A stretch of 64,000 nucleotides of DNA, taken from positions 496,001-560,000 of the forward strand of contig JADJKB010000024.1 in NCBI GenBank assembly GCA_016706225.1. Reading direction: 5' to 3'. A program made the translations under genes and the position numbers. This DNA comes from Myxococcales bacterium. Lineage in GTDB: Bacteria > Myxococcota_A > Polyangia > Polyangiales > Polyangiaceae. Of the stretch, positions 1-8,003 are shown piece after piece. The notes under the pieces were generated by a model. It was not told where the DNA came from. It saw nothing but the letters and a program-made list of their open reading frames with translations, and made no database searches. Every line of letters starts with the position of its first letter. Within the stretch, counting starts at the first letter, position 1.

Positions 1-1460
1 CGGCGAACCTGCCCGCGAACCTCGAGGTCAGCATCGAGGGAGAGGGGGAGTACCTGTCGCCGACCTTTGCCCTGCGTTCGCGCGAACCCAGGGCACCGGA
101 GCGCCGGCTCAGCATCGCGCTCGTGGAGATCGCGCGCCAGACCTCCGGAGGACACACGCGCGTCGAGCTGGCGCGTCCCCGGGGAGTGGTGCCGGACCGC
201 TTGCGGCTCGTCTCTCGCTCCCGGACCTTTCACCGAGCCGTGACCGTTCGCGATGCTGGCCCCGGCGGTGAGGATCGGCTCTTGGGGGAGGGCAGCTTCA
301 TTCGTGCCGAGAGCGTGCCGGACGCCGGCGACGACGAGATCAGGCTCGACACTGCGCCGCGCAGCGATCGCATCGCGCTGAGCATCGATGACGGCGAGAG
401 CCCGCCGCTCGAGGAGCTTTCGTTCGAGGCCGTAGTGAGCCAGCCCATGCTGGTATTCGCGGCCGACAAGGGTGTTTTGCTGCGGTTCGGGGGTGGGCGC
501 GCGGCGCCGAGTGCTTACGACGTGCAGCGCTTCGAGGGCTCCGCGCTCGGGCAGGCGGTGATCGAGCGGGCAGCGACGGAAGCGGTGCTCGGCGACCGCC
601 GCGACAACCCGCTGTTCGATCCGAAACCTGCGCTCGCCTTCGGGATGCGTCCGGGCCCGAGCGTCGACACGAGTCGGTTCTCACACCGGCGCCGGGTCAT
701 GGTCGAGTCGGCGCCGGAAGGCCTCACTCGCATCTCGCTCGGACCGGACGAGCTGTCGCGGGCGAACGCAGACCAGACGGATCTGCGCTTCGTCGACGGG
801 GACGGACGGCAGTGGCCTTACGTCGTCGAGCGTGGTGGCGTCGCGCGGGATGTCGAGCTCGGGATCCGTGCGGTCAGCTCGAATGGAAAATCGCAACTGG
901 CGCTCGAGCTGCCTCGGTCACCCCTGAGTCTGGATCGGATCGAGCTTGCGAGTCGCACCGAGTACGTCGATCGAGCCGCTGAGCTCGTGGGCACCACCGA
1001 GAGCGGCGAGCGGAGAGTGTTGTTCCGCGGGCGACTCAGCCGGCGACCCGGCGTAACGGGACCGCTCAGCCTCGCGTTCGATGCCGCACGGCTCACCACG
1101 TTGACGCTGGTGATCGACGACGGCAGCGATGCACCGTTCCAGGTGGAGCGCGCCAGCGCGCACGTCACGGCGGCGGACGTCTACCTGGTAGCGCCGGCGG
1201 GGACCTACTCGATGCTGTTCGGCGACTCGGCCAGAGAGCCGGCACGCTACGAGCTGGAGCGAGCTCGCGGGCTGGTGCTCGCCGTTCCCGTGGGCGCGGC
1301 AACCCTGGGTCCCGTCGAGCCGAACCCGCGCTACATCCGGCCGCGTCCACCCGCCCCCGATCTGGTGCTGTGGGCGGCCATCGTGATCGCCGTACTCGTG
1401 CTGGGTGGACTCACGCTGGGTTTGGCCCGGAGGGACGCCCGAGAGGTCGCCCCGGAGTGA
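1..1460 (+). CDS. DUF3999-family membrane-anchored protein, 5' end outside window
   Basis: The frame is open from the left edge, so the true start lies upstream; about 485 codons are visible. The protein is a long, mostly hydrophilic beta-rich exported region ending in one hydrophobic helix of about 20 residues (LVLWAAIVIAVLVLGGL) and a short basic tail (ARRDAREV), as expected for a C-terminal membrane anchor. Overall organisation and the C-terminus resemble the DUF3999 family, whose function is unknown; its members often sit beside a DUF2339 multi-pass membrane protein, which would be outside this window. A GC hairpin (CGGCCA 1492-1497, TGGCCG 1505-1510) follows the stop but lacks a T-run. 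The family call is by recognition only. Confidence 0.6.
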   Translation, partial: ANLPANLEVSIEGEGEYLSPTFALRSREPRAPERRLSIALVEIARQTSGGHTRVELARPRGVVPDRLRLVSRSRTFHRAVTVRDAGPGGEDRLLGEGSFIRAESVPDAGDDEIRLDTAPRSDRIALSIDDGESPPLEELSFEAVVSQPMLVFAADKGVLLRFGGGRAAPSAYDVQRFEGSALGQAVIERAATEAVLGDRRDNPLFDPKPALAFGMRPGPSVDTSRFSHRRRVMVESAPEGLTRISLGPDELSRANADQTDLRFVDGDGRQWPYVVERGGVARDVELGIRAVSSNGKSQLALELPRSPLSLDRIELASRTEYVDRAAELVGTTESGERRVLFRGRLSRRPGVTGPLSLAFDAARLTTLTLVIDDGSDAPFQVERASAHVTAADVYLVAPAGTYSMLFGDSAREPARYELERARGLVLAVPVGAATLGPVEPNPRYIRPRPPAPDLVLWAAIVIAVLVLGGLTLGLARRDAREVAPE

Positions 1461-1577
1461 CCGGCGCGGGCGGCGCCAACCGGCGCCACCCCGGCCAAAC
1501 GGCCTGGCCGCGTCCCCGAGTCTGCAAATTGTCCAAGAAAAAACCGAGACGATTTCCAAGGGTTTCCTCGGAGTGTG

Positions 1578-1605
1578 CAAAAAAGGCGCATTTCCTGGGT
1601 GCGCC
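1578..1605 (-). terminator. hairpin with T-run on the minus strand, upstream of the Cfa-like gene
   Basis: GGCGCA (1585-1590) and TGCGCC (1600-1605) form a perfect six-base-pair stem. The run of six A just 5' of it on the plus strand reads as TTTTTT after the stem on the minus strand, so intrinsic terminator geometry exists only for leftward transcription. No leftward gene is seen nearby. It may stop antisense transcripts or simply be a structured leader element of the downstream gene. Confidence 0.3.
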
Positions 1606-1651
1606 CCGGCGCCTCCCGACTATGGTCCGCGCCCTCCCCGAAAGGCTCTCC

Positions 1652-2842
1652 ATGCCCAAGCTCACTGATCACATCGTATTCAACGACAAGAAGCTCGCAG
1701 CGAAGTACGCGAACAAGAGGATGCCGATGGCCCTCCTGTACGAGGCCTACTTCGATGGAGACATCGACATTCCGGGAGACATCTACGCGTTCTTGGAGAA
1801 CCGCGAGCAGTACGTCACCAACACGCTGACCCAAGATCACTTCAAGTGGGCCTTCACCCACTTCGTGCCGGAAGCGCTGATCCACTCCAAGGAGCAGGAC
1901 AAGCGCATCGTCCGCGAGCACTACGACCGCGGCAACGACTTCTTCGGCTGGTTCCTCGGCGAGCGCATGGTCTACACCTGCGCGTTCTTCGAGAACCGGA
2001 ACGAGACCCTCGAGCAGGGCCAGGACAACAAGATGAACCTGGTTTGCCGCAAGCTCCAGCTGGACGCGGGCGAGAAGCTCCTGGACATCGGCTGCGGCTG
2101 GGGAACCCTCGCCCGCCACGCCGCCAAACACTACGGCGTCGACTCGACCGGCGTTACGATCTCGGAGAACCAGACCGAGTTCGGCAACAAGCGCATTGCG
2201 GACTGGGGTCTCGAGAAGACGGCCCGCATCCTGTGCAAGGACTACCGCGACATCCCGAACCAGAAATTCGACAAGATCGTCAGCCTGGAGATGGTCGAGC
2301 ACGTCGGCGTGAAGAACCTGGTGACGTTCTACGAGCAGGTCCGGGACCTGTTGACGGACGAGGGCCTGTTCCTCTTGCAGTGGACCGGTCTGCGTCGCGG
2401 CATGCGCGCCGAGGACATGATCTGGATCATGTTCATGGGCAAGTACATCTTCCCCGGAGCCGACGCGAGCCTGCCGCCCGCGCCGATGCTGAAGGCGATG
2501 GAGAAGGCCGGCTGGGAGACGCACAGCGTCGAGAACGTCAGCACGCACTACGGCTGGACGATCAAGTACTGGCACGACAACTGGGTCAGCAACAAAGAGG
2601 CAGTCCTCAAGGCCTACGGCGACCGCTGGTACCGCATCTGGAACTTCTTCCTGGCGTGGTCATCGATCATCGCGCGCCAGGGCAACGCGGCCTGTTTCCA
2701 GGTCGTGCTCAACAAGAACCTCGACAACTACGACCGCGAGCGCTGGATCAACCACCGCGCCACCATCCTCGGTGACCGCGCGAAGGACATCTCGCCGCCC
2801 ACCCACGCGACCGGCAACGGCGCCCCGCGTAGCTGGAGCTGA
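1652..2842 (+). CDS. cfa: cyclopropane-fatty-acyl-phospholipid synthase family methyltransferase
   Basis: 396 aa. Enzymes of this family transfer a methylene group from S-adenosylmethionine to unsaturated acyl chains of membrane phospholipids. Visible motifs are HYDRGNDFF near residue 90, the class I SAM-binding loop LLDIGCGWG near 144, and SLEMVEHVG near 210, in the order and spacing usual for CFA synthases. The ATG at 1652 is chosen because GAAAGG lies just upstream; an in-frame ATG at 1622 would add ten residues. The gene stands alone and is followed by a good terminator. Related CFA-like methyltransferases can make other branched or methylated lipids, so the exact product is not certain. 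Confidence 0.85.
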   Translation: MPKLTDHIVFNDKKLAAKYANKRMPMALLYEAYFDGDIDIPGDIYAFLENREQYVTNTLTQDHFKWAFTHFVPEALIHSKEQDKRIVREHYDRGNDFFGWFLGERMVYTCAFFENRNETLEQGQDNKMNLVCRKLQLDAGEKLLDIGCGWGTLARHAAKHYGVDSTGVTISENQTEFGNKRIADWGLEKTARILCKDYRDIPNQKFDKIVSLEMVEHVGVKNLVTFYEQVRDLLTDEGLFLLQWTGLRRGMRAEDMIWIMFMGKYIFPGADASLPPAPMLKAMEKAGWETHSVENVSTHYGWTIKYWHDNWVSNKEAVLKAYGDRWYRIWNFFLAWSSIIARQGNAACFQVVLNKNLDNYDRERWINHRATILGDRAKDISPPTHATGNGAPRSWS

Positions 2843-2872
2843 GGTGAGCTAGCCCGAGAGGGCTGACGGAGA

Positions 2873-2905
2873 GGCAGTGCTCGAGAGGGCGCTGCCTTTT
2901 CTTTT
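2873..2905 (+). terminator. Rho-independent terminator after the Cfa-like gene
   Basis: GGCAGTG (2873-2879) pairs with CGCTGCC (2890-2896) in a seven-base-pair stem with one G-U pair, followed directly by TTTTCTTTT. It lies about 30 bases after the stop of the upstream gene. Confidence 0.85.
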
Positions 2906-3125
2906 GGGGGGTTCACCCCGCAGCACGCGCCAACCACGGGAGTCAGCCTTCGCCCAGCACGCAGTTCACGGACTGGTTACGGCGCTATCGCTCTGTCCCG
3001 TTGGTGCTGCCGCGGCCAGATCTAGCCGTGTCGACCGCCCCGAGCAACTTGCGCTGGCGAAAGCGAATCCCGCCAGCGTGGAACGCGAACGCCGGTCCTA
3101 GGCATCTCGCCAAGGACCTCGCACC

Positions 3126-4829
3126 CTAGCGCTGCCGCGCGGCTCTCGCCTCGCGCAACAGCTGCCTGCGAGCGCGGAAGCGAAGGGCCTGTCGGTCCGT
3201 CGCGCGATAGCAAGACTGCGGCACGACGGTCTTGAGCGCGACGAACGCCTCGTGGGCTGCCGGCTTCTTCACGCCCATCTGATCGAGCAGCTCGGCGGCG
3301 ACAAGCCCACCCGTCTCGGCCCCGCCTTCCATCCAGCCCTGGAAGTCGAGCGAGCAGTGCTCACCGCAGAAGTGGACATTGCCTTCGCGCAGCCCCTCGC
3401 TGCCGGAGAAGGCCCACTGTCCTGGCAGGTAGCACGTGTAGCTGGCCTTCATGGTCGGGACGGTGGGCCAGTGCATGCGCACCGCCTTGCCGTCGTGCTC
3501 GGCTTTCGATCCCGGAAACACCTGATCGAGCTCTGTCGCCACCTGGGCGAACCAGGCCTCGGGTGTGCCCTGGCCGCTGTTCAGGCCCTGCGTGCCCCCG
3601 AGGAAGTTGGTCAGCACCCCGGCCGTGCCGGCTTGCCCGATGCTGCTGTCCCAGGTCTGCTGAAACGGCAGGTCCGTGGTGACGCTGCCGCTCGCGTTGT
3701 GCTGGGTGAGCCAAGGGCGAGTCTTGTAGCCGCCCATCACCTTCGCGTTCGTCCCGTAGCCGAGCTCGGCGATGATCGTGCGTTTGTCTGCGCTCAGTGT
3801 CAGGCCATCCAGGTTCACTTCGCGCAGCAGCGTGAACGGCAGAGCAAAGACCACGTGGTCCACGCTCAGCTCGAGCTCCCCGCCTGCGGTCTTGGCGAAC
3901 GTGAGCTTGATGGCGCCCCCGGAGTCCGCCGCCTGGATCAGCTTGTGCCCGAGCTCGATCTGGCCCGGAATGGCCTCGGCGAGCTTGGTCGTGAAGGTGT
4001 CATTGCCAAGGTGGGTGTGGTGGCGCTCGTCCGAGTCCCCGAAGATGTGGAACGGGTCGGTCGTCTCGTAGTCGATCAGATAGAGGAGGTTCAGCGCTGA
4101 CTGCTGTTCGTTCTCGAGCCCGAACTCTCCACGATAGGCGGTCGAGAGCACGCCATGGAGCTCCGGATAGGTGGCGGCAGGCACGTTCTGATCGAGCCAG
4201 GCAGCCAAGCTGGTCTCGTCGAGCGCGGTAAACTTGGCGTCGTCCGCCTCGGCGTCGGTGACCGCCGTGGCCATCAGCGGCGCGACCTTTGCGAACTGGG
4301 TGAGGATGGTGGTGTCGGGTACCTCCTTGCCGTTCACGAAGAACACATCCGTCTTGTATCCCGCTGGGGCGTCCTTCAGGCGGTCGTCGAGGGCGATCCC
4401 GAGCTCGTCGGCGAGACCGAAGAGGGTGAGGTGGTTGGTGTCGATGAGCTCTCCGCCGAGCTCGCACAAGAGGTCGCCGTCGAACAGCCCGCGGCCGGTG
4501 TACATGCGGCCACCGACGCGATCGGACGCCTCGTATACGGTGGACGCCACGCCGGCGAGCTTCAGTCGATACGCGCAGTGAAGACCCGCGACGCCGCCGC
4601 CGACGATGGCGATGCGCTTGCCTCCGGGCTTGGGGGTGACGCCCTCGTCGTCGCTGCAGCCGGGTGTGCCCAGCAGGCTCGTCGCGCCGAGCGCGAGAGC
4701 CAAGCTCACGAAATCGCGCCTTGGTAGCCCTTCGATCGCCACGCTGCGCCGACCTGGCGCGCGACCCTGCCCGTCGAGGACCTCACGCGCCACACGCCTC
4801 AGCCTGCCGAACAACGGAGTCTTCGCCAT
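3126..4829 (-). CDS. Tat-exported flavin-containing amine oxidase
   Basis: 567 aa FAD-dependent oxidoreductase of the monoamine oxidase type. The N-terminus carries a twin-arginine signal (LPRRDFVSLALALGAT, about residues 36-51) ending near GTPGC, so export in folded form and possibly lipid attachment are likely. The dinucleotide-binding motif IAIVGGGVAGLHCAYRL is followed by a glutamate and DRVGGRM, the usual start of flavin amine oxidases. Near the C-terminus, GWMEGGAETGG matches the second FAD-contacting segment. ATG at 4829 is preceded by GGAGAGGGTGG on the minus strand, which decides it over a GTG at 4853. The substrate cannot be read from the sequence. The basic C-terminal tail of about 30 residues is unusual. 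Confidence 0.85.
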   Translation of the reverse strand: MAKTPLFGRLRRVAREVLDGQGRAPGRRSVAIEGLPRRDFVSLALALGATSLLGTPGCSDDEGVTPKPGGKRIAIVGGGVAGLHCAYRLKLAGVASTVYEASDRVGGRMYTGRGLFDGDLLCELGGELIDTNHLTLFGLADELGIALDDRLKDAPAGYKTDVFFVNGKEVPDTTILTQFAKVAPLMATAVTDAEADDAKFTALDETSLAAWLDQNVPAATYPELHGVLSTAYRGEFGLENEQQSALNLLYLIDYETTDPFHIFGDSDERHHTHLGNDTFTTKLAEAIPGQIELGHKLIQAADSGGAIKLTFAKTAGGELELSVDHVVFALPFTLLREVNLDGLTLSADKRTIIAELGYGTNAKVMGGYKTRPWLTQHNASGSVTTDLPFQQTWDSSIGQAGTAGVLTNFLGGTQGLNSGQGTPEAWFAQVATELDQVFPGSKAEHDGKAVRMHWPTVPTMKASYTCYLPGQWAFSGSEGLREGNVHFCGEHCSLDFQGWMEGGAETGGLVAAELLDQMGVKKPAAHEAFVALKTVVPQSCYRATDRQALRFRARRQLLREARAARQR

Positions 4830-4966
4830 CAATGACCACCCTCTCCAGCCCACGATGTTTAGTCGGGTCCCGTGAGAGTGGGAAGGTCCCGTTTAGCGTG
4901 CCGCGGACAGTCGCCGGAACCTGCGGGCGTTAGCTGTCGAGGGACGTCGCGCGGCGGGGCTCCAAT

Positions 4967-5641
4967 TCACCCGGCCGGGAGCGGTGTCGGGGCACGTTCG
5001 AAGCGGAGATGGATGACGGCCGGCGTGGCGGTGTGCTCGACGCAGACGTAGCCGGGCGGCGGGGAGGACTCGGGGAAGATGCGTTCGCCGCGACCGATGA
5101 GCATCGGCACGACGACGAGGTGGAGCTCGTCGATCAGTTCGGCAGCCAGGTATTGGCGAATGGTCGCGGCGCCGCCCATCAGCCGGACGTCCATGCCATT
5201 GGCGGCGGCGAACGCGCGCTCGAGGGTGTCGTCGATCCCCTGCGTGGCGAAGTGGAACGTCGTGCCACCGTCCATCGGGATCGGTGCGCGCGGGTGATGG
5301 GTGAGCACGAACGTCGGAGCGTGATACGGCGGGTTGGGTCCCCACCAGCCTTTCCAGCCGTCGTCGGTCCACGGGCCGCGCGACGGTCCGAACATGTTGC
5401 GGCCGAGGATGGTCGCGCCAATGTCGTCGAAGCTGTGCGCGACGTAGTGGTCGTCGGCGTTGACCTCGCCCCCATCGATGCCCAGCATCTGGCATCCAGA
5501 GCGGGTCGCGAACACCCAGTCGGTGAAGCCCTTGGTGTGGTCTCCGAACGGTTGCTCGAGTCGCTGGTCGACGCCCGCGGCGAAGCCGTCCACTGACATC
5601 ATGAGACATCGGACAACGAGCTTCTGGCGTTTCGCGGGCAT
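4967..5641 (-). CDS. dihydrofolate reductase-family (RibD C-terminal domain) reductase
   Basis: 224 aa single-domain protein resembling the YyaP/YwjB group of RibD-C/DHFR-like NAD(P)H reductases. Supporting segments are the opening LVVRCLMMSVDGFAAG, TILGRNMFGPSRGP in the middle and the nucleotide-binding stretch VRLMGGAATIRQYL. GGAG sits seven bases before the ATG. Proteins of this group are not true folate enzymes in most cases and their substrates are unknown. It is divergent from the epimerase at 5851, with about 200 bases of shared upstream region. Confidence 0.8.
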   Translation of the reverse strand: MPAKRQKLVVRCLMMSVDGFAAGVDQRLEQPFGDHTKGFTDWVFATRSGCQMLGIDGGEVNADDHYVAHSFDDIGATILGRNMFGPSRGPWTDDGWKGWWGPNPPYHAPTFVLTHHPRAPIPMDGGTTFHFATQGIDDTLERAFAAANGMDVRLMGGAATIRQYLAAELIDELHLVVVPMLIGRGERIFPESSPPPGYVCVEHTATPAVIHLRFERAPTPLPAG

Positions 5642-5850
5642 GCGTGGTCTCCGTCGGCGAGCGTCTAGCCCGGCCTCTCCGCTAACTTCGCACGATCGCT
5701 CTGCCTGGGCTAGACGTCGCCGCTCGCTGGAAGAAACGTGGGACGCCGCACTGGAGTCACGTCAACCCCCCGCGCCGGTCAAGCTGAAGGATGATACTTT
5801 CTCTCCGGCGCTGGGATGGCCGCCCCCCTCGTGGCAGCCGCGCGACGACA

Positions 5851-6843
5851 ATGCTCAGGGTCTTCATCACCGGCGCTACGGGTTTTCTTGGGTACGCGCT
5901 CGGCCGGGAGCTGCTCGAGGCTGGACACACGGTGGTGGCGCTGAGTCGGACCGGGTCGCTTGCCGGGGACCTGTCCGCGCGGGGCGCCGAGGTGTTTCGC
6001 GGCCACCTCGGGGACGTCGCACGACTCTGTGACGGGATGCGCGGTTGTTCGCTGGTGTTCCATGTCGCCGCGGACGTGAACATGTGGCGCGCACGCTGGA
6101 GCCAGAGCGTCGAGACCAACGTCATTGGCACGAAGAACGTGGCCGAGGCGGCGCTCCGCGCGCAGGTCGAGCGGTTGGTGTACACCTCCAGTGCGGCCAC
6201 CATCGGAAAACCATTCGACGCACCGTCTGGAACCCTGGTCGACGAGCGCTCCGAGTACAACCTGGCCGCGCAGGCCATGGTGTATCCCCACACCAAATGG
6301 CTCGGTGAGTGCGCCGTTGCCGACGCGGCGGCGCGCGGGCTCGACACCGTGACCACGCACCCCGCTGCGATCTTCGGGCCCTGGGACTTCAAACACAACC
6401 TGCTCCCGCTGTTCAGAGCCGCCCGCGGCCGCGCGCCGCTGCCGGTTCCCAACGGCATGCGCACCACCTGCGACGTGCGCGACGTGGCTCACGCGCACGT
6501 CGTCGCTGCGACATCGGCAGAGAGCGGCGCCCACTACATCCTGGGTGGAGAGTGGGTCACCGTGAGGCAGCTCTTCAGCGCGGTCGGGCAGGCTCTGGGG
6601 CGCTCGCGTCCGACGTTCACCCTGCCCGACACGCTGATCGTGGGCCTGGGGCGCTCGCTGGATGTGGTTTCCGACCTGACGGGTCGGCCGCCGCTGCTGT
6701 CGCGGGAGATGGCGGTGCAATCGGCCTTTCGGGTGCGCCTGTCGAGCGCGAAGGCCAAAGCGGAGCTCGGGTATCAGTCGCGACCGCTCGCGCAGTCCCT
6801 CGCCGACGCAGTGGCCTGGTATCGGGAGACGGGCGCCCTGTAG
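5851..6843 (+). CDS. NAD(P)-dependent epimerase/dehydratase (extended short-chain dehydrogenase)
   Basis: 330 aa. The Rossmann motif GATGFLG lies at residues 8-14, the catalytic triad elements appear as VYTSSAAT and YPHTK (YxxxK), and the length fits the extended SDR family. The overall pattern is closest to dihydroflavonol-4-reductase, 3-beta-hydroxysteroid dehydrogenase and hopanoid-associated sugar epimerase members; the substrate cannot be decided. It is followed after 26 bases by the RNA methyltransferase gene on the same strand. Confidence 0.8.
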   Translation: MLRVFITGATGFLGYALGRELLEAGHTVVALSRTGSLAGDLSARGAEVFRGHLGDVARLCDGMRGCSLVFHVAADVNMWRARWSQSVETNVIGTKNVAEAALRAQVERLVYTSSAATIGKPFDAPSGTLVDERSEYNLAAQAMVYPHTKWLGECAVADAAARGLDTVTTHPAAIFGPWDFKHNLLPLFRAARGRAPLPVPNGMRTTCDVRDVAHAHVVAATSAESGAHYILGGEWVTVRQLFSAVGQALGRSRPTFTLPDTLIVGLGRSLDVVSDLTGRPPLLSREMAVQSAFRVRLSSAKAKAELGYQSRPLAQSLADAVAWYRETGAL

Positions 6844-6869
6844 GGGAGTCCCGCAATGACAGGCCCCCG

Positions 6870-7970
6870 ATGACACACGCCGCCGAGACGACCGAGACCC
6901 GGGGAGTGCAGACCGGCGACTGTCACGTCTGGGAGCGCTGTGGGGGATGCCCGCTCATGGCGATCTCGCCGGAACAGCAGCGGCGCATCAAGCTCGAACG
7001 CCTCGCGGCGGTCTTCGAACGAGCCGGCGTTCCTCGGACGGAGGTTGCATGGGTAGCCGGGCGCGACCGCGACTATCGCAATCGCTTGCGGCTGCGCATC
7101 ACCGACGGGCGCGTTCTGTTCTTCAATCCAGAGAAGGACGAGAGCTGCCTGGTGCTCGAGCCCGAGCTGCGCCAAGCAATCACGGAGCTCGGACTCGCGG
7201 CCGCGGCTGAGCCCGAGCTGCTTCGCGCGTTCAGTTGGCTGGAGGTGCGCGGCGTGGACTCTCACGGTTTTCAAGCCGTGTGTCTGGCCCCGACGATTCC
7301 CATCACCAAGCATGTGCCCGACGCGATCGAATTGGCTCGCGGCGCACTCCGGCGCCAGCTCGGCGAGCGTTTTCTGGTTGGTGTGCTCGGCGAAACCGAG
7401 CCGCCGCTCCAGCGCTTCGCCTCGCGTGGCGTCGAGGTCGCCGTGGCCACGGGCGCATTTTTGCAGGTCAACCACGCCATCAACCGGTTGTTGGTGGACC
7501 ACGTGCTCGGCGAAGCGACCCGCGCCCAGGCCGATGAGTTCGTGGATCTGTACGCGGGCTGCGGGAACTTTGCGTTGCCGCTGGGTGCACGAGGCCTGTC
7601 GGGCACGGCGGTTGAGTCGTCCGCTGTGTCGGCGCAATCTCTCGCTTCTGGCGCGCGCCGCGCGAGACTCGACAACCTGCGCGTGCTTCACACGACTGTG
7701 GAGTCGGCCCTGGAACAGCTCAGCTCGAAGCCCCGTGCGTTCGTCATCGCCGATCCCCCGCGCGCTGGGCTGGGCAGCGTGACGGATGCGCTGAGGCGTC
7801 TGGGCTCGAACACGCTACTCTTGCTCTCCTGCAACCCGGAGACTCTGGCGCGTGATCTTGGGCGAATGTCGTCGGACTACCGACTTCAGGCCGTGCATGC
7901 GTTCGACATGTTTCCGCATACCGAGCACCTCGAGGTCGCCGCGACGTTGACACGTGTGGCGCGGGCGTAG
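6870..7970 (+). CDS. TrmA/RumA-family SAM-dependent m5U RNA methyltransferase
   Basis: 366 aa. These enzymes methylate C5 of uridine in tRNA or rRNA. A four-cysteine iron-sulfur pattern is visible (CHVWERCGGC near residues 14-23 and a later Cys in ESCLVL), as in RumA-type proteins. FLQVNHAINRLL, the SAM loop DLYAGCGNFALPLG, DPPRAGL, the nucleophile motif LLSCNPETLARDL and FPHTEHLE follow in the family order. No N-terminal TRAM domain is present, so the protein is shorter than E. coli RumA. The ATG at 6870 has a poor ribosome-binding site, but no better in-frame start is visible. The target position in RNA is undetermined. Confidence 0.85.
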   Translation: MTHAAETTETRGVQTGDCHVWERCGGCPLMAISPEQQRRIKLERLAAVFERAGVPRTEVAWVAGRDRDYRNRLRLRITDGRVLFFNPEKDESCLVLEPELRQAITELGLAAAAEPELLRAFSWLEVRGVDSHGFQAVCLAPTIPITKHVPDAIELARGALRRQLGERFLVGVLGETEPPLQRFASRGVEVAVATGAFLQVNHAINRLLVDHVLGEATRAQADEFVDLYAGCGNFALPLGARGLSGTAVESSAVSAQSLASGARRARLDNLRVLHTTVESALEQLSSKPRAFVIADPPRAGLGSVTDALRRLGSNTLLLLSCNPETLARDLGRMSSDYRLQAVHAFDMFPHTEHLEVAATLTRVARA

Positions 7971-8003
7971 GCGCCCGTCGCGCGACCGCCCGCCTCATGC
8001 CCG

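Noticed and set aside
1331..2575. 414-codon open frame on the minus strand
   Set aside because: Antisense of the Cfa-like gene, whose motifs are unambiguous.
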